A stretch of DNA of 64,000 nucleotides from JBFKQC01 sp041627895 (GTDB lineage Bacteria > Pseudomonadota > Alphaproteobacteria > Rhodobacterales > Rhodobacteraceae): NCBI GenBank assembly GCA_041627895.1, contig JBFKQC010000008.1, forward strand, positions 1-64,000. The letters run 5' to 3'. The position numbers and the translations under genes were made by a program. Position 1 is the stretch's first letter, and each line of letters starts with the position of its first letter. The notes below the pieces were generated by a model. That model searched no databases. It worked only from the letters and a program-made list of their open reading frames with translations, and was not told where the DNA came from. Shown here in pieces: positions 51,028-60,378 of the stretch.

Positions 51028-51169
51028 CGCAAAGCCCGTGTTCTGCTCGCGCCCTGCTTAGCGCCGCCGCGCGGCCGCAGCAACCGGCGGAGGCGGGACG
51101 CGACCGGCGTTGCGAGCACATTTTCGTGCCCGCGATCGGGGCCCGCCGAACTGCGTCCGCGTCCCGGCC

Positions 51170-52396
51170 CTACAGCGCGTCCACCGCCATGCCGTCGGCC
51201 AGCGCCGGCGCGCTTTCGGTCACCAGAAGCCGGCCCGCCGCACCCGGGATCCGCACGATCGACGTCTCGTCGCCGCGCCGGACGACTTCGGCGGCGACCG
51301 CGACCAGGCGCTGCGTGGTCTCGTCCACCAGGTACACCGTGTTCTCGCCGGAAATCGCGCTGTTCGGCACCGAATAGGCGTCGCCGCCCGCGTCCGCGGC
51401 GGCCTCGACGCGCACGGATTCGTTCAGAAACAGGCTCGGCGCGCAGACCTCCTCGACATCGACGGTCGCCTCGACATACTGGCTTTCGGCGTCGGCCTCG
51501 GTGTCGATCCGGGTGATCGCGCCGCCGCAGTCCTGGCCGTTGACGCGCCTGACCCGGACCGGCGCACCGACCGCCAGCCCGGTCGCCCGGGTCCCGGTCA
51601 GACGGCTGATCCGGAAATAGACGTCGACCGACTTTCTGGCGGGCTCGTAGATGCGCCCGGCAAGCGCGCCCTCCTGCACGCAGTCGCCGATATTGGCGTC
51701 GAACCCCACCAGAGCCCCGTCGAAGGGCGCCCTGAGATACAGCATGTCGTGGCCGATCTCGGCCGATTGCTGTTCCAGCCGGCCGATTTCCAGCGCGATC
51801 TCGGCGCGCTTCTTGGCGGCGAGAGCGTTCGCGATCGCCTCCTTGGCGCGCTCGGCGGCAAAGGTGGCGTCCATGAAGCGGCGTTCGACCGCGTCCATTG
51901 CGGATTCGTTGATCAGGCCGCGGCCCAGCATCGTGCTGTTGCGCTGGAACTCGTCCGAGACGAAGGCAAGGTCCTGCTGGCGGCGCAGATCGTCGGCGCG
52001 CGCGGCCTCGATCGCAAGCTGGCGTTCCTCGACCGCGGCGGCTAGCTCCAGCACCCGCGCCTCGGCGGTGCGCAGCGCCAGCAGCGAGCGCCGGTCGTCG
52101 AGCCGCACCAGCACCTGCCCGGCCGCGGCGACCCGCTCGCGCCTTGCGTCCTCGGCGACCTCGACGATGCAGCCCCGCGCGCCATAGCTCAGCCCGGCGA
52201 TGTCGCGCGCCCGGACGGTGCCGAAATAGGTCTCCGGCGCCGCCATCGCATCGGGCGTCAGCCGCCGGGTCTCGACCCGCGGCGCCTGCGCCCCGGCCGA
52301 AGCCGCGAAAGCCGTCAGCAGCACCGCCGCGCCGAGAACAATGCGCCCGTGCCGGCGCAGGACCGTCGGGGCATCGGGGCTCGGGTCTCGTGTCAT
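51170..52396 (-). CDS. HlyD/RND-type periplasmic adaptor (orphan)
   Basis: A 408-residue protein with an N-terminal signal or anchor (about 20-42), an adaptor barrel-lipoyl layout split by an alpha-hairpin (EARVLELAAAVEERQLAIEAA..., AKKRAEIALEIGRLEQQSAEIG), the second lipoyl half MLYLRAPFDGALVGFDANIGDCVQEG, and a C-terminal membrane-proximal domain. Normally such adaptors link an RND or ABC pump to an outer-membrane channel, but no pump or channel gene is adjacent. GAGGGAGA precedes the ATG. Confidence 0.85.
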   Translation of the reverse strand: MTRDPSPDAPTVLRRHGRIVLGAAVLLTAFAASAGAQAPRVETRRLTPDAMAAPETYFGTVRARDIAGLSYGARGCIVEVAEDARRERVAAAGQVLVRLDDRRSLLALRTAEARVLELAAAVEERQLAIEAARADDLRRQQDLAFVSDEFQRNSTMLGRGLINESAMDAVERRFMDATFAAERAKEAIANALAAKKRAEIALEIGRLEQQSAEIGHDMLYLRAPFDGALVGFDANIGDCVQEGALAGRIYEPARKSVDVYFRISRLTGTRATGLAVGAPVRVRRVNGQDCGGAITRIDTEADAESQYVEATVDVEEVCAPSLFLNESVRVEAAADAGGDAYSVPNSAISGENTVYLVDETTQRLVAVAAEVVRRGDETSIVRIPGAAGRLLVTESAPALADGMAVDAL

Positions 52397-52516
52397 CCGG
52401 TCTCCCTCGTCAGCGCCGGCGCCGGGTGCGCGCGGCGGTCCAGCCTTGCCGCGATGGGAGAGCGCCCAGCCCCGTCCTGTCAAGCCTTGCCGGCAAAGCC
52501 GCCGGTCCCGGGGCGC

Positions 52517-53077
52517 TCACAGCGGCTGGCTGCCGACCTGGAGTTCCAGCGACTTGATCGCGTCCTGCATCTCGGGGCGGTGCGGATGCGCCGCCTCGAC
52601 CAGCCGCCAGACCTCGAGCGCCTCTTCCAGCATGCCGGTGTCCTGCAGGATCACCGCCAGCCCGGTCATCGCCGCGAAATGCCGCGGATTGAGCCGCAGC
52701 GCCATCGAGATGTCGTGCAGTGCCGGGCCGTAAAGCTTTTTGTTGAAATAGGCGGTCGCGCGCGCGTTCCAGCCCTCGGCGAAGTCCGGCGCATGGTCGG
52801 TCAGCGCAGTGAGATGCTCGAGCGCGGTGTCGAAGTCCTCTGCCTCGAGCGCCTCCTGCCCGCGCTGCAACAGGAAATCCATCGCCGGCGAGCCGGATTT
52901 CGACCACTCGGAACGGATCTGGCGCTCGAGCTGCTGCCAGTTCGGCGCCGCGGGATCGGCCAGTTGGTCCAACAGCGTGTCGACGTCGAGTTCTTCCGCC
53001 GCGGCCATGGGCGAAAACGCCGCAGCCAGGCAGAATACCGCAACGGCAGGTTTGAAGATCGACCGGATTCCACTCAT
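52517..53077 (-). CDS. Periplasmic TPR protein
   Basis: A 186-residue protein with a signal peptide (MSGIRSIFKPAVAVFCLAAAFSPMAAA) and about three TPR-like helical pairs (ALEAEDFDTALEHLTALTDHAPDF, AEGWNARATAYFNKKLYGPALHDI, AVILQDTGMLEEALEVWR). It probably serves as a protein-binding scaffold; the partner is unknown. Divergent from the SCP2 gene. The ribosome site before the ATG at 53077 is weak. Confidence 0.8.
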   Translation of the reverse strand: MSGIRSIFKPAVAVFCLAAAFSPMAAAEELDVDTLLDQLADPAAPNWQQLERQIRSEWSKSGSPAMDFLLQRGQEALEAEDFDTALEHLTALTDHAPDFAEGWNARATAYFNKKLYGPALHDISMALRLNPRHFAAMTGLAVILQDTGMLEEALEVWRLVEAAHPHRPEMQDAIKSLELQVGSQPL

Positions 53078-53143
53078 AACGCGAAGTGTAGCGATCCCGC
53101 GGCGAAATGCGAGCCCGGCGGGCTCACAATGAAAGGAGCATCC

Positions 53144-53431
53144 ATGAGCGACATCATCGAGGCCGCCGTTGCGGCCCTGACCGAGAAACTGAGCGGCGGC
53201 TTCGACGGCACGGCGAAATTCGTGATCGAGGGCGAGGGCGCGATCATGCTCGACGCCTCGGGCGTGCGCGCGGGCGACGAAGCGGCCGACGTGACGCTGA
53301 CCGCGGATGCCGACACGTTCCAGGCGATCCTCGAGGGCGATCTGAACCCGACCTCGGCGTTCATGCAGGGCAAGCTTTCGGTCGACGGCGACATGGGCAA
53401 GGCGATGGCGCTGGGCTCGGCGCTGGCCTGA
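53144..53431 (+). CDS. SCP2 sterol-transfer family protein
   Basis: A 95-residue SCP2 domain (FDGTAKFVIEGEGAIMLDASG, DVTLTADADTFQAILEGDLNPTSAFMQGKLSVDGDMGKAM), with the hydrophobic lipid-binding cavity pattern of bacterial stand-alone SCP2 proteins. AAAGGAG lies 7 nt before the ATG. The hydrolase gene follows after 1 nt, so lipid binding and hydrolysis may be linked. Confidence 0.9.
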   Translation: MSDIIEAAVAALTEKLSGGFDGTAKFVIEGEGAIMLDASGVRAGDEAADVTLTADADTFQAILEGDLNPTSAFMQGKLSVDGDMGKAMALGSALA

Positions 53432-53432
53432 G

Positions 53433-54368
53433 ATGACCGAGCCCGCGCCCTTCTTCCGCGAAGTGGCCCAAGGACCCGGCAGCGCCGAGGCGCTGTGGCT
53501 TCGCGCCGCGGACGGGGTGCGCATCCGGGTCGCGATCTGGCCCGAGGGCGGCGAGGGTACGGTGCTGCTGTTCCCCGGCCGCACCGAGTATGTCGAGAAA
53601 TACGCCCGCGCCGCCGGCGATCTGGGGGCGCGCGGCCTGTCCACCGTGGCCATCGACTGGCGCGGACAGGGCCTGGCCGACCGGGCGCTTGACGATCGCA
53701 ACACCGGCCATGTGATGCGGTTTTCGGACTACCAGATGGACCTCGACGCCACGTTTCGGGCCGTGCGGGCGCGCGGCCTGCCGGAACCCTATTACCTGCT
53801 GGCGCATTCCATGGGCGGCGCGATCGGGCTTCGCGCCCTGATGAACGGGCTCGACGTCAGGGCCGCGGTCTTCACCGCGCCGATGTGGGGCATCCGCCTT
53901 TCGGGGTTTCTGCGGCCGGTGGCGTGGTCGCTCAGCTGGGCGGCCAGCCGGGTGGGCTTTGGCCACGCCTATGCCCCCGGCACCCGGCCCGAGACCTACG
54001 TCAACGAGGCGCCGTTCGAGGACAACCAGCTGACCACAGACCGCGAGATGTTCGAGTACATGTGGAACCAGACGCGGGCGCATCCCGAACTGGCCCTCGG
54101 CGGCCCCAGCCTGCACTGGCTTTACCAGGCGCTGATCGAGTGCCGCCGCACAAGGCGCCGGCCCTCGCCGGACGTGCCGACGGTCACCTGGCTCGGCTCG
54201 AACGAGCGTGTGGTCGACATCGAGCCGATCCACGACCGCATGGGGCGCTGGCCCGGCGGGCGGCTGGAACTGGTCGAGGGCGCCGAGCACGAGGTGCTGA
54301 TGGAGCGCGACGAGGTGCGCACGCGGATCTTCGACGACACCGCGGCGCATTTCGCCGCGCATCGCTGA
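53433..54368 (+). CDS. Alpha/beta hydrolase (lysophospholipase-like)
   Basis: A 311-residue hydrolase of the PldB/monoglyceride-lipase type. FPGRTEYVEKY marks the oxyanion region, the nucleophile elbow is LAHSMGGAIGLRAL (Ser about 127), and the catalytic His is in EGAEHEVLMERD. The catalytic Asp is likely in the VVDIEP segment. Starts 1 nt after the SCP2 stop, which suggests a shared lipid role. Confidence 0.9.
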   Translation: MTEPAPFFREVAQGPGSAEALWLRAADGVRIRVAIWPEGGEGTVLLFPGRTEYVEKYARAAGDLGARGLSTVAIDWRGQGLADRALDDRNTGHVMRFSDYQMDLDATFRAVRARGLPEPYYLLAHSMGGAIGLRALMNGLDVRAAVFTAPMWGIRLSGFLRPVAWSLSWAASRVGFGHAYAPGTRPETYVNEAPFEDNQLTTDREMFEYMWNQTRAHPELALGGPSLHWLYQALIECRRTRRRPSPDVPTVTWLGSNERVVDIEPIHDRMGRWPGGRLELVEGAEHEVLMERDEVRTRIFDDTAAHFAAHR

Positions 54369-54374
54369 GGCGGC

Positions 54375-55136
54375 TCAGTCCAGCGCGTGAATCCCCGCGG
54401 CCACGTCCCTGGCGGCGTTCAGCATCCAGGCGTGTTCGGAGGCATGGAAGAACATCGTCATCCCGTGCGCCCGCCACTCGGCGGCCTTTTCGACCGTGGG
54501 CACAAAGCTCATATAGGCCTTGCCCGCCGCGCGCGCCGCCCGGCCCGTGTCGGCCAGCGCGGTCTCGAGCCTGGCGGCGGCGCCGGCATCGGCGCCATAC
54601 GCCACCGTCAGGTCCGCCGGCCCGATGAACAGCCCGTCGATCCCCTCGACCGCGGCGATCGCCGCGGCGGCCGCGACGCCCTCGGGCTCTTCGATCTGGG
54701 CGATCACCACGGTCTCGTCCGTTTGTGCCAGGACCTCGCCCATCGCGCGCGTGGCGAAGCCCGCCCAGCGCGACGAGCCGGCATAGCCCCGCCCGTGCAG
54801 CCCGAACCGCGCCCAGCGCGCCACGTCGCGCGCCTTTTCCTCGCTGAAGACATGCGGCACCACCAGGCCGGTCGCGCCCGAATCGAGCGCCTGCAGGATG
54901 TTTTCCGCGCTGCCCGACCCGACCCGCACCAGCGCCGGGAACCCGAGCGCCCGCGCCACCGCCAGGCAGGCATCCATCCGCGCCCGGTCGAACGGCGCGT
55001 GCTCGGCATCGAGGCAGACGAAATCCAGCCCCGACATCGCCAGCACCTCGACCAGTTCATAGGCCGGCGTCTTCAGAAACGTCCCCGCCAGCACCTCGCC
55101 CGCCAGCATCCGCTGCCGCAATCCGCTGCCCGCCAT
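54375..55136 (-). CDS. HpcH/HpaI-type aldolase
   Basis: A 253-residue class II aldolase/citrate-lyase-family protein: GTFLKTPAYELVEVLAMSGLDFVCLDAEHAPFDRARM, QALDSGATGLVVPHV, QIEEPEGV and GLFIGPADLTVAYG. These residues hold the divalent metal and pyruvate enolate in homologues. It likely cleaves or forms a 4-hydroxy-2-oxo acid; substrate unknown. Convergent with the hydrolase gene, 6 nt apart. Confidence 0.9.
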   Translation of the reverse strand: MAGSGLRQRMLAGEVLAGTFLKTPAYELVEVLAMSGLDFVCLDAEHAPFDRARMDACLAVARALGFPALVRVGSGSAENILQALDSGATGLVVPHVFSEEKARDVARWARFGLHGRGYAGSSRWAGFATRAMGEVLAQTDETVVIAQIEEPEGVAAAAAIAAVEGIDGLFIGPADLTVAYGADAGAAARLETALADTGRAARAAGKAYMSFVPTVEKAAEWRAHGMTMFFHASEHAWMLNAARDVAAGIHALD

Positions 55137-55288
55137 CCCGGTCCTCCGTCCTGTTCCGGCGCGACCCTAGGCGAGCCCCGGCCCCCTGCCAAGCGCCGCG
55201 CGGCAAAACCCGATGCCGCGCGGGCGGCGCGCCCGCGGCATCCGCGCCACGCCGGGGTTCCGGCGTCGCCTTGCAACCGGCGTGAACA

Positions 55289-55316
55289 GAGCGCGCGGAA
55301 GCGCACGATTTGGCAG
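55289..55316 (+). repeat. Dispersed intergenic repeat (type 2), partial copy C
   Basis: Only the right-hand block (GAGCGCGCGGAAGCGCACGA plus TTTGGCAG) is present; it matches copy A at 27 of 28 positions. It lies upstream of the transglycosylase gene. Confidence 0.7.
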
Positions 55317-55400
55317 CCGGCCGCGCCCGGGCCGGGGCGGATGGCGGGCGCGGTCACGCGCCGGTTGAAGCGCGCCGCGTCCTGCGTCAAAACCGTTGTC

Positions 55401-56633
55401 ATGACCGTTTGCCGCCTGTTCATGGTCCTCTTGCTGACCGTCGTCGCCGCCCCCGCCCCGGCGCAGAATCGCGCCGCGGCCGAACGCCAGTTCCAGACCT
55501 GGCTCGAAGGCGAGATCTGGCCCGGCGCCAGGGCGAAGGGCGTGAGGCGGGCCACGTTCGACGGCGCGCTCAGGGGCGTTGCGCTGGACTGGAGCCTGCC
55601 CAACCTGGTTCCGCCCGGCACCAGCCCGCGTCCGCGCGGGCCGAGCCAGGCCGAGTTCGCCGCGCCGTCGAAATACTTCGCCGCGGTCGCCGGCACCGCC
55701 GCGGGCGGGCGGCAGATGGCGGCGCGCCACGCCGCGGCGCTGGCCGCCGCCGAGCGTCGGACCGGCGTGCCGGGGCGCATCATCTTGGCGATCTGGGGCC
55801 GGGAAAGCGGCTATGGCCGCGTCGCGATCCCGCACAACGCCTTCCGGGTGCTGGCGACGCGCGGTTTCATGGGCGAGCGCCGGGACTATTTCGCGGCAGA
55901 GCTGGTGGCGCTGTTGCAGATCGCCGAGGCCGGCCATGCGCCGTCGGCCGCGATCCGGTCGAGCTGGGCCGGCGCGCTCGGCCAGCCGCAGTTCATGCCG
56001 TCCAGCTTTCTCAGGTACGCCGCCGACGGCGACGGCGACGGGCGCGCCGACATCTGGCGGTCCGAGGCCGACACCATCGCCTCGATCGCGCGCTATCTCG
56101 AACGGCACGGCTGGGTGAAGGGGCGCGACTGGGGCTTCGAGGTCGAGGTGCCGGCCGCGGTGTCGTGCGCGCTGGAAGGCCCCGACCAGGGCCGCCGCAT
56201 CGCCGACTGGGAGGCGATGGGGATCCGCCGCGTCTCGGGCCGGCCCTTCCCCGAGCACGAGCGGGGCCGCGAGGGGTTCCTGATGATGCCGGCCGGGCGG
56301 CACGGGCCGGCCTTTGTCGTGACGCCGAATTTCTACGTGCTCAAGGACTACAATTTCAGCGACAACTACGCGCTTTTCGTCGGCCATGTCGGCGACCGCA
56401 TCCAGTACGGCATGGGCGACTTCTCGCGCCCCTGGGGCAATGTCGGCCGGATGACGCGGGCCGAGATCGCCGCGATGCAGCGCGCGCTGGAGCGCATGGG
56501 CCACGATGTCGGCGGCGCGGACGGGCTGCCGGGCTTCAAGACCCGCCGCTCGATCGGGCGCTGGCAGGAGGCGCGAGGCCAGGCGTCGACCTGCTTTCCG
56601 GTGCCCGCGATGGCGGCGGCGCTGGGGCGGTGA
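55401..56633 (+). CDS. Lytic murein transglycosylase (MltB family)
   Basis: A 410-residue secreted enzyme. A signal peptide (MTVCRLFMVLLLTVVAAPAPA) is followed by an SLT_2 domain with the catalytic Glu in AIWGRESGYGR (about 134), GALGQPQFMPSSFL and NFYVLKDYNFSDNYALFVGH. A C-terminal peptidoglycan-binding module (MTRAEIAAMQRALERMGHDVGGADGLPG) follows. It cuts glycan strands to 1,6-anhydromuramic ends. An ATG seven codons later would give a shorter signal peptide. Confidence 0.93.
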   Translation: MTVCRLFMVLLLTVVAAPAPAQNRAAAERQFQTWLEGEIWPGARAKGVRRATFDGALRGVALDWSLPNLVPPGTSPRPRGPSQAEFAAPSKYFAAVAGTAAGGRQMAARHAAALAAAERRTGVPGRIILAIWGRESGYGRVAIPHNAFRVLATRGFMGERRDYFAAELVALLQIAEAGHAPSAAIRSSWAGALGQPQFMPSSFLRYAADGDGDGRADIWRSEADTIASIARYLERHGWVKGRDWGFEVEVPAAVSCALEGPDQGRRIADWEAMGIRRVSGRPFPEHERGREGFLMMPAGRHGPAFVVTPNFYVLKDYNFSDNYALFVGHVGDRIQYGMGDFSRPWGNVGRMTRAEIAAMQRALERMGHDVGGADGLPGFKTRRSIGRWQEARGQASTCFPVPAMAAALGR

Positions 56634-56662
56634 GACGCCGATGCTGGTGGCAAGCGACCATC

Positions 56663-56826
56663 CGCGCGAACAGCGGCCGAAGGCCGCCGCGCGAGCGCCC
56701 GACCGCCCGGACGGGCGGGCGCTCCTGCAACGTCGCTCACCCGAACCGGAGTTGGGGAGGGGCGGCACGATAAACCGCCCGCCGCAACCGTTGCTGCGCC
56801 CACCCGCGGTCGGTCGCCCGCGCGGC
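56663..56826 (+). repeat. 165-bp structured element (type 1), copy 4
   Basis: Hairpin GCGGCC-GAA-GGCCGC at 56673-56687; arms 56686-56706 and 56806-56826 match as inverted repeats at 19 of 21 positions. An internal arm CGGGCGCTC (56716-56724) pairs with GAGCGCCCG (56693-56701). This is the most diverged copy, yet both pairings are kept. It lies between the transglycosylase and amidohydrolase genes. Confidence 0.82.
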
Positions 56827-56924
56827 TCGGCTCGATCGGGGTGCCACCCAGCACCCGCGCCATGCCGCTGGCCGGCCCCGGCACCACTGGCGCCTGCCGC
56901 CGGAACCGGCATACCCTGCCGCCC

Positions 56925-57806
56925 ATGACCGAGAGACCCGCCGGCCCGCCGCCCGTCGACCCGCCCGCGCCGCCCTCCTTCGCGATGCCCGAAGGCGCCT
57001 GCGACGCGCATTTCCACATGCTCGCCGGGGCGCAGGACTTCCCGCTCTGGGACGGCCGCGCCGAGGACCCGGCGCCGGGGCGCGACTTCGAGGGCTGGCT
57101 GAAGACCTTCCGCACCCATTGCACGACGCTCGGGATCGCGCGCGGGGTCGTGGTGCACTCGATCTTCTACGGCGCCGACAACCGGATCACGCTGGAGGCG
57201 GTGCGCCGGCTGGGCGCGGGGTTCCGGGCGATCTGCCTGGTGCGCGACGAGGTGGAGGACGCCGAACTGGACCCGCTGGCGGCGGCGGGGTGCGCGGGCG
57301 TCAGGCTGAACTACGTCCACGGCGGCGTGCTGAGCTGGGCCGGTGCGAAGGCGCTGGCGCCGCGCCTCGCCGCGCGGGGGATGCACATCCAGATGCTGAT
57401 GAACGCGCACAGGCACATGGCCGAGATCGCCGGCGACGTGGCGGCGCTGCCTGTGCCGGTGGTGTTCGACCACATCGGCTGGCCCGACCTCGGCGCGGGG
57501 CCCGACGAACCCGGGTTCCGCGCGCTTTGCCGGCTGGTGGCCGGGGGGCATGCCTGGGTCAAGCTCTCGGGCGTCTACCGGCTGTGCGGCGCGCCCTACG
57601 ACGCCGCCGACGCCCATGTCGCCGCGCTGGCGGCCGCCAATCCCGAACGCTGCCTCTGGGGTTCGGACTGGCCGCACATCATGCTCGCCGATGCGGCGAC
57701 GCCGGACAGCGGCGTGCTGCTCGACGCCTTCGCCCGCGCCGTGCCGGACGCGGCCACGCGCCGTCGCATCCTGGTCGACAATCCCGCCGCGCTTTACCGG
57801 GTCTGA
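56925..57806 (+). CDS. Amidohydrolase family 2 protein (PDC lactonase-like)
   Basis: A 293-residue TIM-barrel hydrolase. Metal-site blocks are CDAHFHML (about 24-31), VVFDHIGWPD and LWGSDWPHIM; the LNYVHGGVLSW and DNPAALYRV segments also fit the group that includes 2-pyrone-4,6-dicarboxylate lactonase. Substrate unknown. The ATG at 56925 begins MTERPAG; the preceding codons are unconserved. Confidence 0.87.
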   Translation: MTERPAGPPPVDPPAPPSFAMPEGACDAHFHMLAGAQDFPLWDGRAEDPAPGRDFEGWLKTFRTHCTTLGIARGVVVHSIFYGADNRITLEAVRRLGAGFRAICLVRDEVEDAELDPLAAAGCAGVRLNYVHGGVLSWAGAKALAPRLAARGMHIQMLMNAHRHMAEIAGDVAALPVPVVFDHIGWPDLGAGPDEPGFRALCRLVAGGHAWVKLSGVYRLCGAPYDAADAHVAALAAANPERCLWGSDWPHIMLADAATPDSGVLLDAFARAVPDAATRRRILVDNPAALYRV

Positions 57807-57897
57807 GCCGCGCGGCGGGCGGCCGGATGCGCCGGTCGGGTTGAACCCCGGCACGCCGTGGGCATATGTCTGGCCAACCGCGACGAAAGGAGCCCCC

Positions 57898-59718
57898 ATG
57901 CGCGACCTGCCCCGCCCCGTCTTCGACGCCAACGCCGCCAGCGAAAGCGAGTTCGGCGACCTGCCGGTCTGGGACCTATCCGATCTCTATCCCGCGCCGG
58001 ACGCCGCCGAGCTGAAGCGCGACATGGACTGGCTGGAGCAGGCCTGCGCAGAGTTCGCCGACGACTACGAAGGCCGGCTTGCCGGGCTCGACGCGGGGGA
58101 AATGCTGCAATGCGTCCTCAGGCACGAGAAGATCGACCAGGTCTCGGGGCGGATCATGTCCTATGCCGGGCTCAGGTACTACCAGCAGACCACCGATCCG
58201 GGGCGCGCCAAGTTCCTTTCCGACTGCCAGGACAGGATCACCGGCTTTTCGACGCCGCTGGTGTTCTTTTCGCTGGAAATCAACCGGATCGACGATGCGG
58301 CGCTGGATGCGCTGTTCGCGGCCGATGCCGGGCTTGCCCGCTACAGGCCGATCTTCGACCGGCTGCGCGCGATGCGGCCGCATCAGCTTTCGGACGAGCT
58401 GGAGAAGTTCCTGCACGACCAGTCGGTCGTCGGCGCGAGCGCCTGGAACAAGCTTTTCGACGAAACCATCGCGGGGCTCGCCTTCACCGTCGACGGGCTG
58501 GAGCGCAGCATCGAGGCCACGCTGACGCTGCTGTCCGAGCAGGACCGCGGCCTGCGCGAGACGGCGGCGCGCGAACTGGCGCGCGTCTTCGGCGCGAACG
58601 TCAAGCTTTTCGCGCGCGTGCACAACACGCTGGCCAAGGAAAAGGAGGTCGAGGACCGCTGGCGCAAGATGCCGACGCCGCAGCACGGCCGGCACCTGGC
58701 GAACCATGTCGAGCCGGAAGTCGTCGAGGCGCTGAGGAACGCGGTCGTGGCGGCCTACCCGAAGCTCAGCCACCGCTATTACGAGCTCAAGCGGAAATGG
58801 ATGGGGCTCGACAAGCTGCAGGTCTGGGACCGGAACGCGCCGCTGCCGATGGAGGAAAAGCGCGTCGTTCAGTGGGACGACGCAAGGGCGCTGGTGCTCG
58901 AGGCCTATGGCGACTTCGACCCGCAGATGGCCGAGATCGCCCTGCCGTTCTTCGAGAAGGGCTGGATCGACGCGGGCGTGAAGCCGGGCAAGGCGCCCGG
59001 TGCCTTCGCGCACCCGACCGTGACCAACGTGCACCCCTACGTGATGCTGAACTACCTGGGCAAGCCGCGCGACGTGATGACGCTGGCGCACGAGCTGGGC
59101 CACGGCGTGCACCAACGGCTGGCGGCCGGCCAGGGCGAGCTTTTGTCCGCGACCCCGCTGACGCTGGCCGAGACCGCGAGCGTCTTCGGCGAGATGCTGA
59201 CCTTCCGCAAGCTGCTGGCCGCGGCGAAGACCCAGGACCAGAAGAAGGTGCTGCTGGCCGGCAAGGTCGAGGACATGATCAACACGGTGGTCCGCCAGAT
59301 CGCGTTTTACGATTTCGAATGCAAGCTGCACGACGCGCGCCGCCGGGGCGAGCTGACGCCCGACGACCTGGGCGAGCTGTGGATGAGCGTGCAGGGCGAG
59401 AGCCTCGGCCCCGCGTTCGAGTTCATGGACGGCTATCAGACGTTCTGGGCCTATATCCCGCATTTCGTCCACTCGCCGTTCTACGTCTACGCCTATGCTT
59501 TCGGCGACGGCCTGGTGAACGCGCTCTATGCCGTCTACGAGGAAGGCGGCGACGGGTTCCAGGAGAAGTATTTCGAGATGCTGAAGGCGGGCGGCTCGAA
59601 GCACCACAAGGAGCTTTTGGCGCCGTTCGGACTGGACGCGGGCGACCCGGCGTTCTGGGACAAGGGGCTGTCGATGATCGCCGGGTTCATCGACGTGTTG
59701 GAGGGGATGGAGGCGTAG
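57898..59718 (+). CDS. M3-family oligoendopeptidase (PepF type)
   Basis: A 606-residue cytosolic zinc peptidase. The zinc motif HELGHGVH lies at about residues 398-405, with the third ligand Glu in LAETASVFGEMLTF; the C-terminal FWAYIPHFVHSPFYVYAYAFGDGLVNALY is typical of PepF/M3B. It degrades short peptides. GAAAGGAG is 6 nt before the ATG. Confidence 0.95.
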   Translation: MRDLPRPVFDANAASESEFGDLPVWDLSDLYPAPDAAELKRDMDWLEQACAEFADDYEGRLAGLDAGEMLQCVLRHEKIDQVSGRIMSYAGLRYYQQTTDPGRAKFLSDCQDRITGFSTPLVFFSLEINRIDDAALDALFAADAGLARYRPIFDRLRAMRPHQLSDELEKFLHDQSVVGASAWNKLFDETIAGLAFTVDGLERSIEATLTLLSEQDRGLRETAARELARVFGANVKLFARVHNTLAKEKEVEDRWRKMPTPQHGRHLANHVEPEVVEALRNAVVAAYPKLSHRYYELKRKWMGLDKLQVWDRNAPLPMEEKRVVQWDDARALVLEAYGDFDPQMAEIALPFFEKGWIDAGVKPGKAPGAFAHPTVTNVHPYVMLNYLGKPRDVMTLAHELGHGVHQRLAAGQGELLSATPLTLAETASVFGEMLTFRKLLAAAKTQDQKKVLLAGKVEDMINTVVRQIAFYDFECKLHDARRRGELTPDDLGELWMSVQGESLGPAFEFMDGYQTFWAYIPHFVHSPFYVYAYAFGDGLVNALYAVYEEGGDGFQEKYFEMLKAGGSKHHKELLAPFGLDAGDPAFWDKGLSMIAGFIDVLEGMEA

Positions 59719-59830
59719 GCGCCGCGGCGCACGGCATACTGTCGCGTTACCGCCGGGGGCGAGAGGGGCCCTGGTGGCACCGCGCGGGCCGCGAAGTGGC
59801 CTGGAACGGGCGGTGCCTTTGCGGGGCGTA

Positions 59831-59994
59831 GCCGGGCCATCGCCGACCCGCGGGGTGGCGAGCCGACGTTTGTCCGGCGCACTTTTTCCAGCGGGTCCCG
59901 CGCAACTTCGGACCGAAGCGCCGACCTCACCCAATCGCCGCCCCGGTGGGGCGGGTCGGCGATGGCGCGGCGGCCTTCGGCCGCTGTTCGCGCC
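59831..59994 (-). repeat. 165-bp structured element (type 1), copy 2
   Basis: Read on the minus strand: hairpin GCGGCC-GAA-GGCCGC (59970-59984), then arms 59951-59971 and 59831-59851 that are inverted repeats at 20 of 21 positions. The internal arm at 59934-59944 (GGGGCGGCGAT on the minus strand) is kept. It follows the PepF-type gene. Confidence 0.88.
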
Positions 59995-60077
59995 GGGCAG
60001 AACGCGAACGCCCACTCCAGGCGATTGGCCAAGAGAGTTGATAAACCGCGGCAAACAGAAAGTATAAGACGGCGTAG

Positions 60078-60097
60078 GGTGCGTGTGCACACGCACC
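60078..60097. repeat. 20-bp perfect palindrome
   Basis: GGTGCGTGTGCACACGCACC, between the two facing type 1 elements. It could be a protein-binding site or part of a larger composite repeat. I recall similar GTGCGTGT...ACACGCAC palindromes in intergenic DNA of related genera, but cannot verify that here. Confidence 0.8.
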
Positions 60098-60136
60098 GCT
60101 CTTCGCAATCCTCACCATCCCCCGACCGCCCCTGCC

Positions 60137-60301
60137 GCGCGGAACACGGCCGAAGGCCGCCGCGCGATCGCCAGACCGCCCCGACGGGCTGGCGATTTTG
60201 CCACCGTTTGCGCACCGATCCGGCGTTCGGCGGATGTGGCTGGGATAAAGCGCACCGAACACAGATCGGGTCGCCACCCCGCGGTCTGGCCATCGCGCGG
60301 C
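60137..60301 (+). repeat. 165-bp structured element (type 1), copy 3
   Basis: Hairpin CGGCC-GAA-GGCCG at 60147-60159; arms 60159-60179 and 60281-60301 are inverted repeats at 20 of 21 positions. Internal pair ATCGCCAG (60167-60174) with CTGGCGAT (60189-60196). The arms read CAGACC/GGTCTG where copy 1 has CGACCC/GGGTCG, so the change is compensated. Confidence 0.87.
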
Positions 60302-60378
60302 TTCCGCGAGGCGGCAAAACCCCGCCGAAACCGACCCAACCGCGCGGTGTGTTAACCAGGGGCCCCACCGACATCGGC

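Noticed and set aside
54387..55400. Long upstream extension of the transglycosylase frame
   Set aside because: It overlaps the HpcH/HpaI aldolase on the opposite strand, and the signal peptide begins at 55401.
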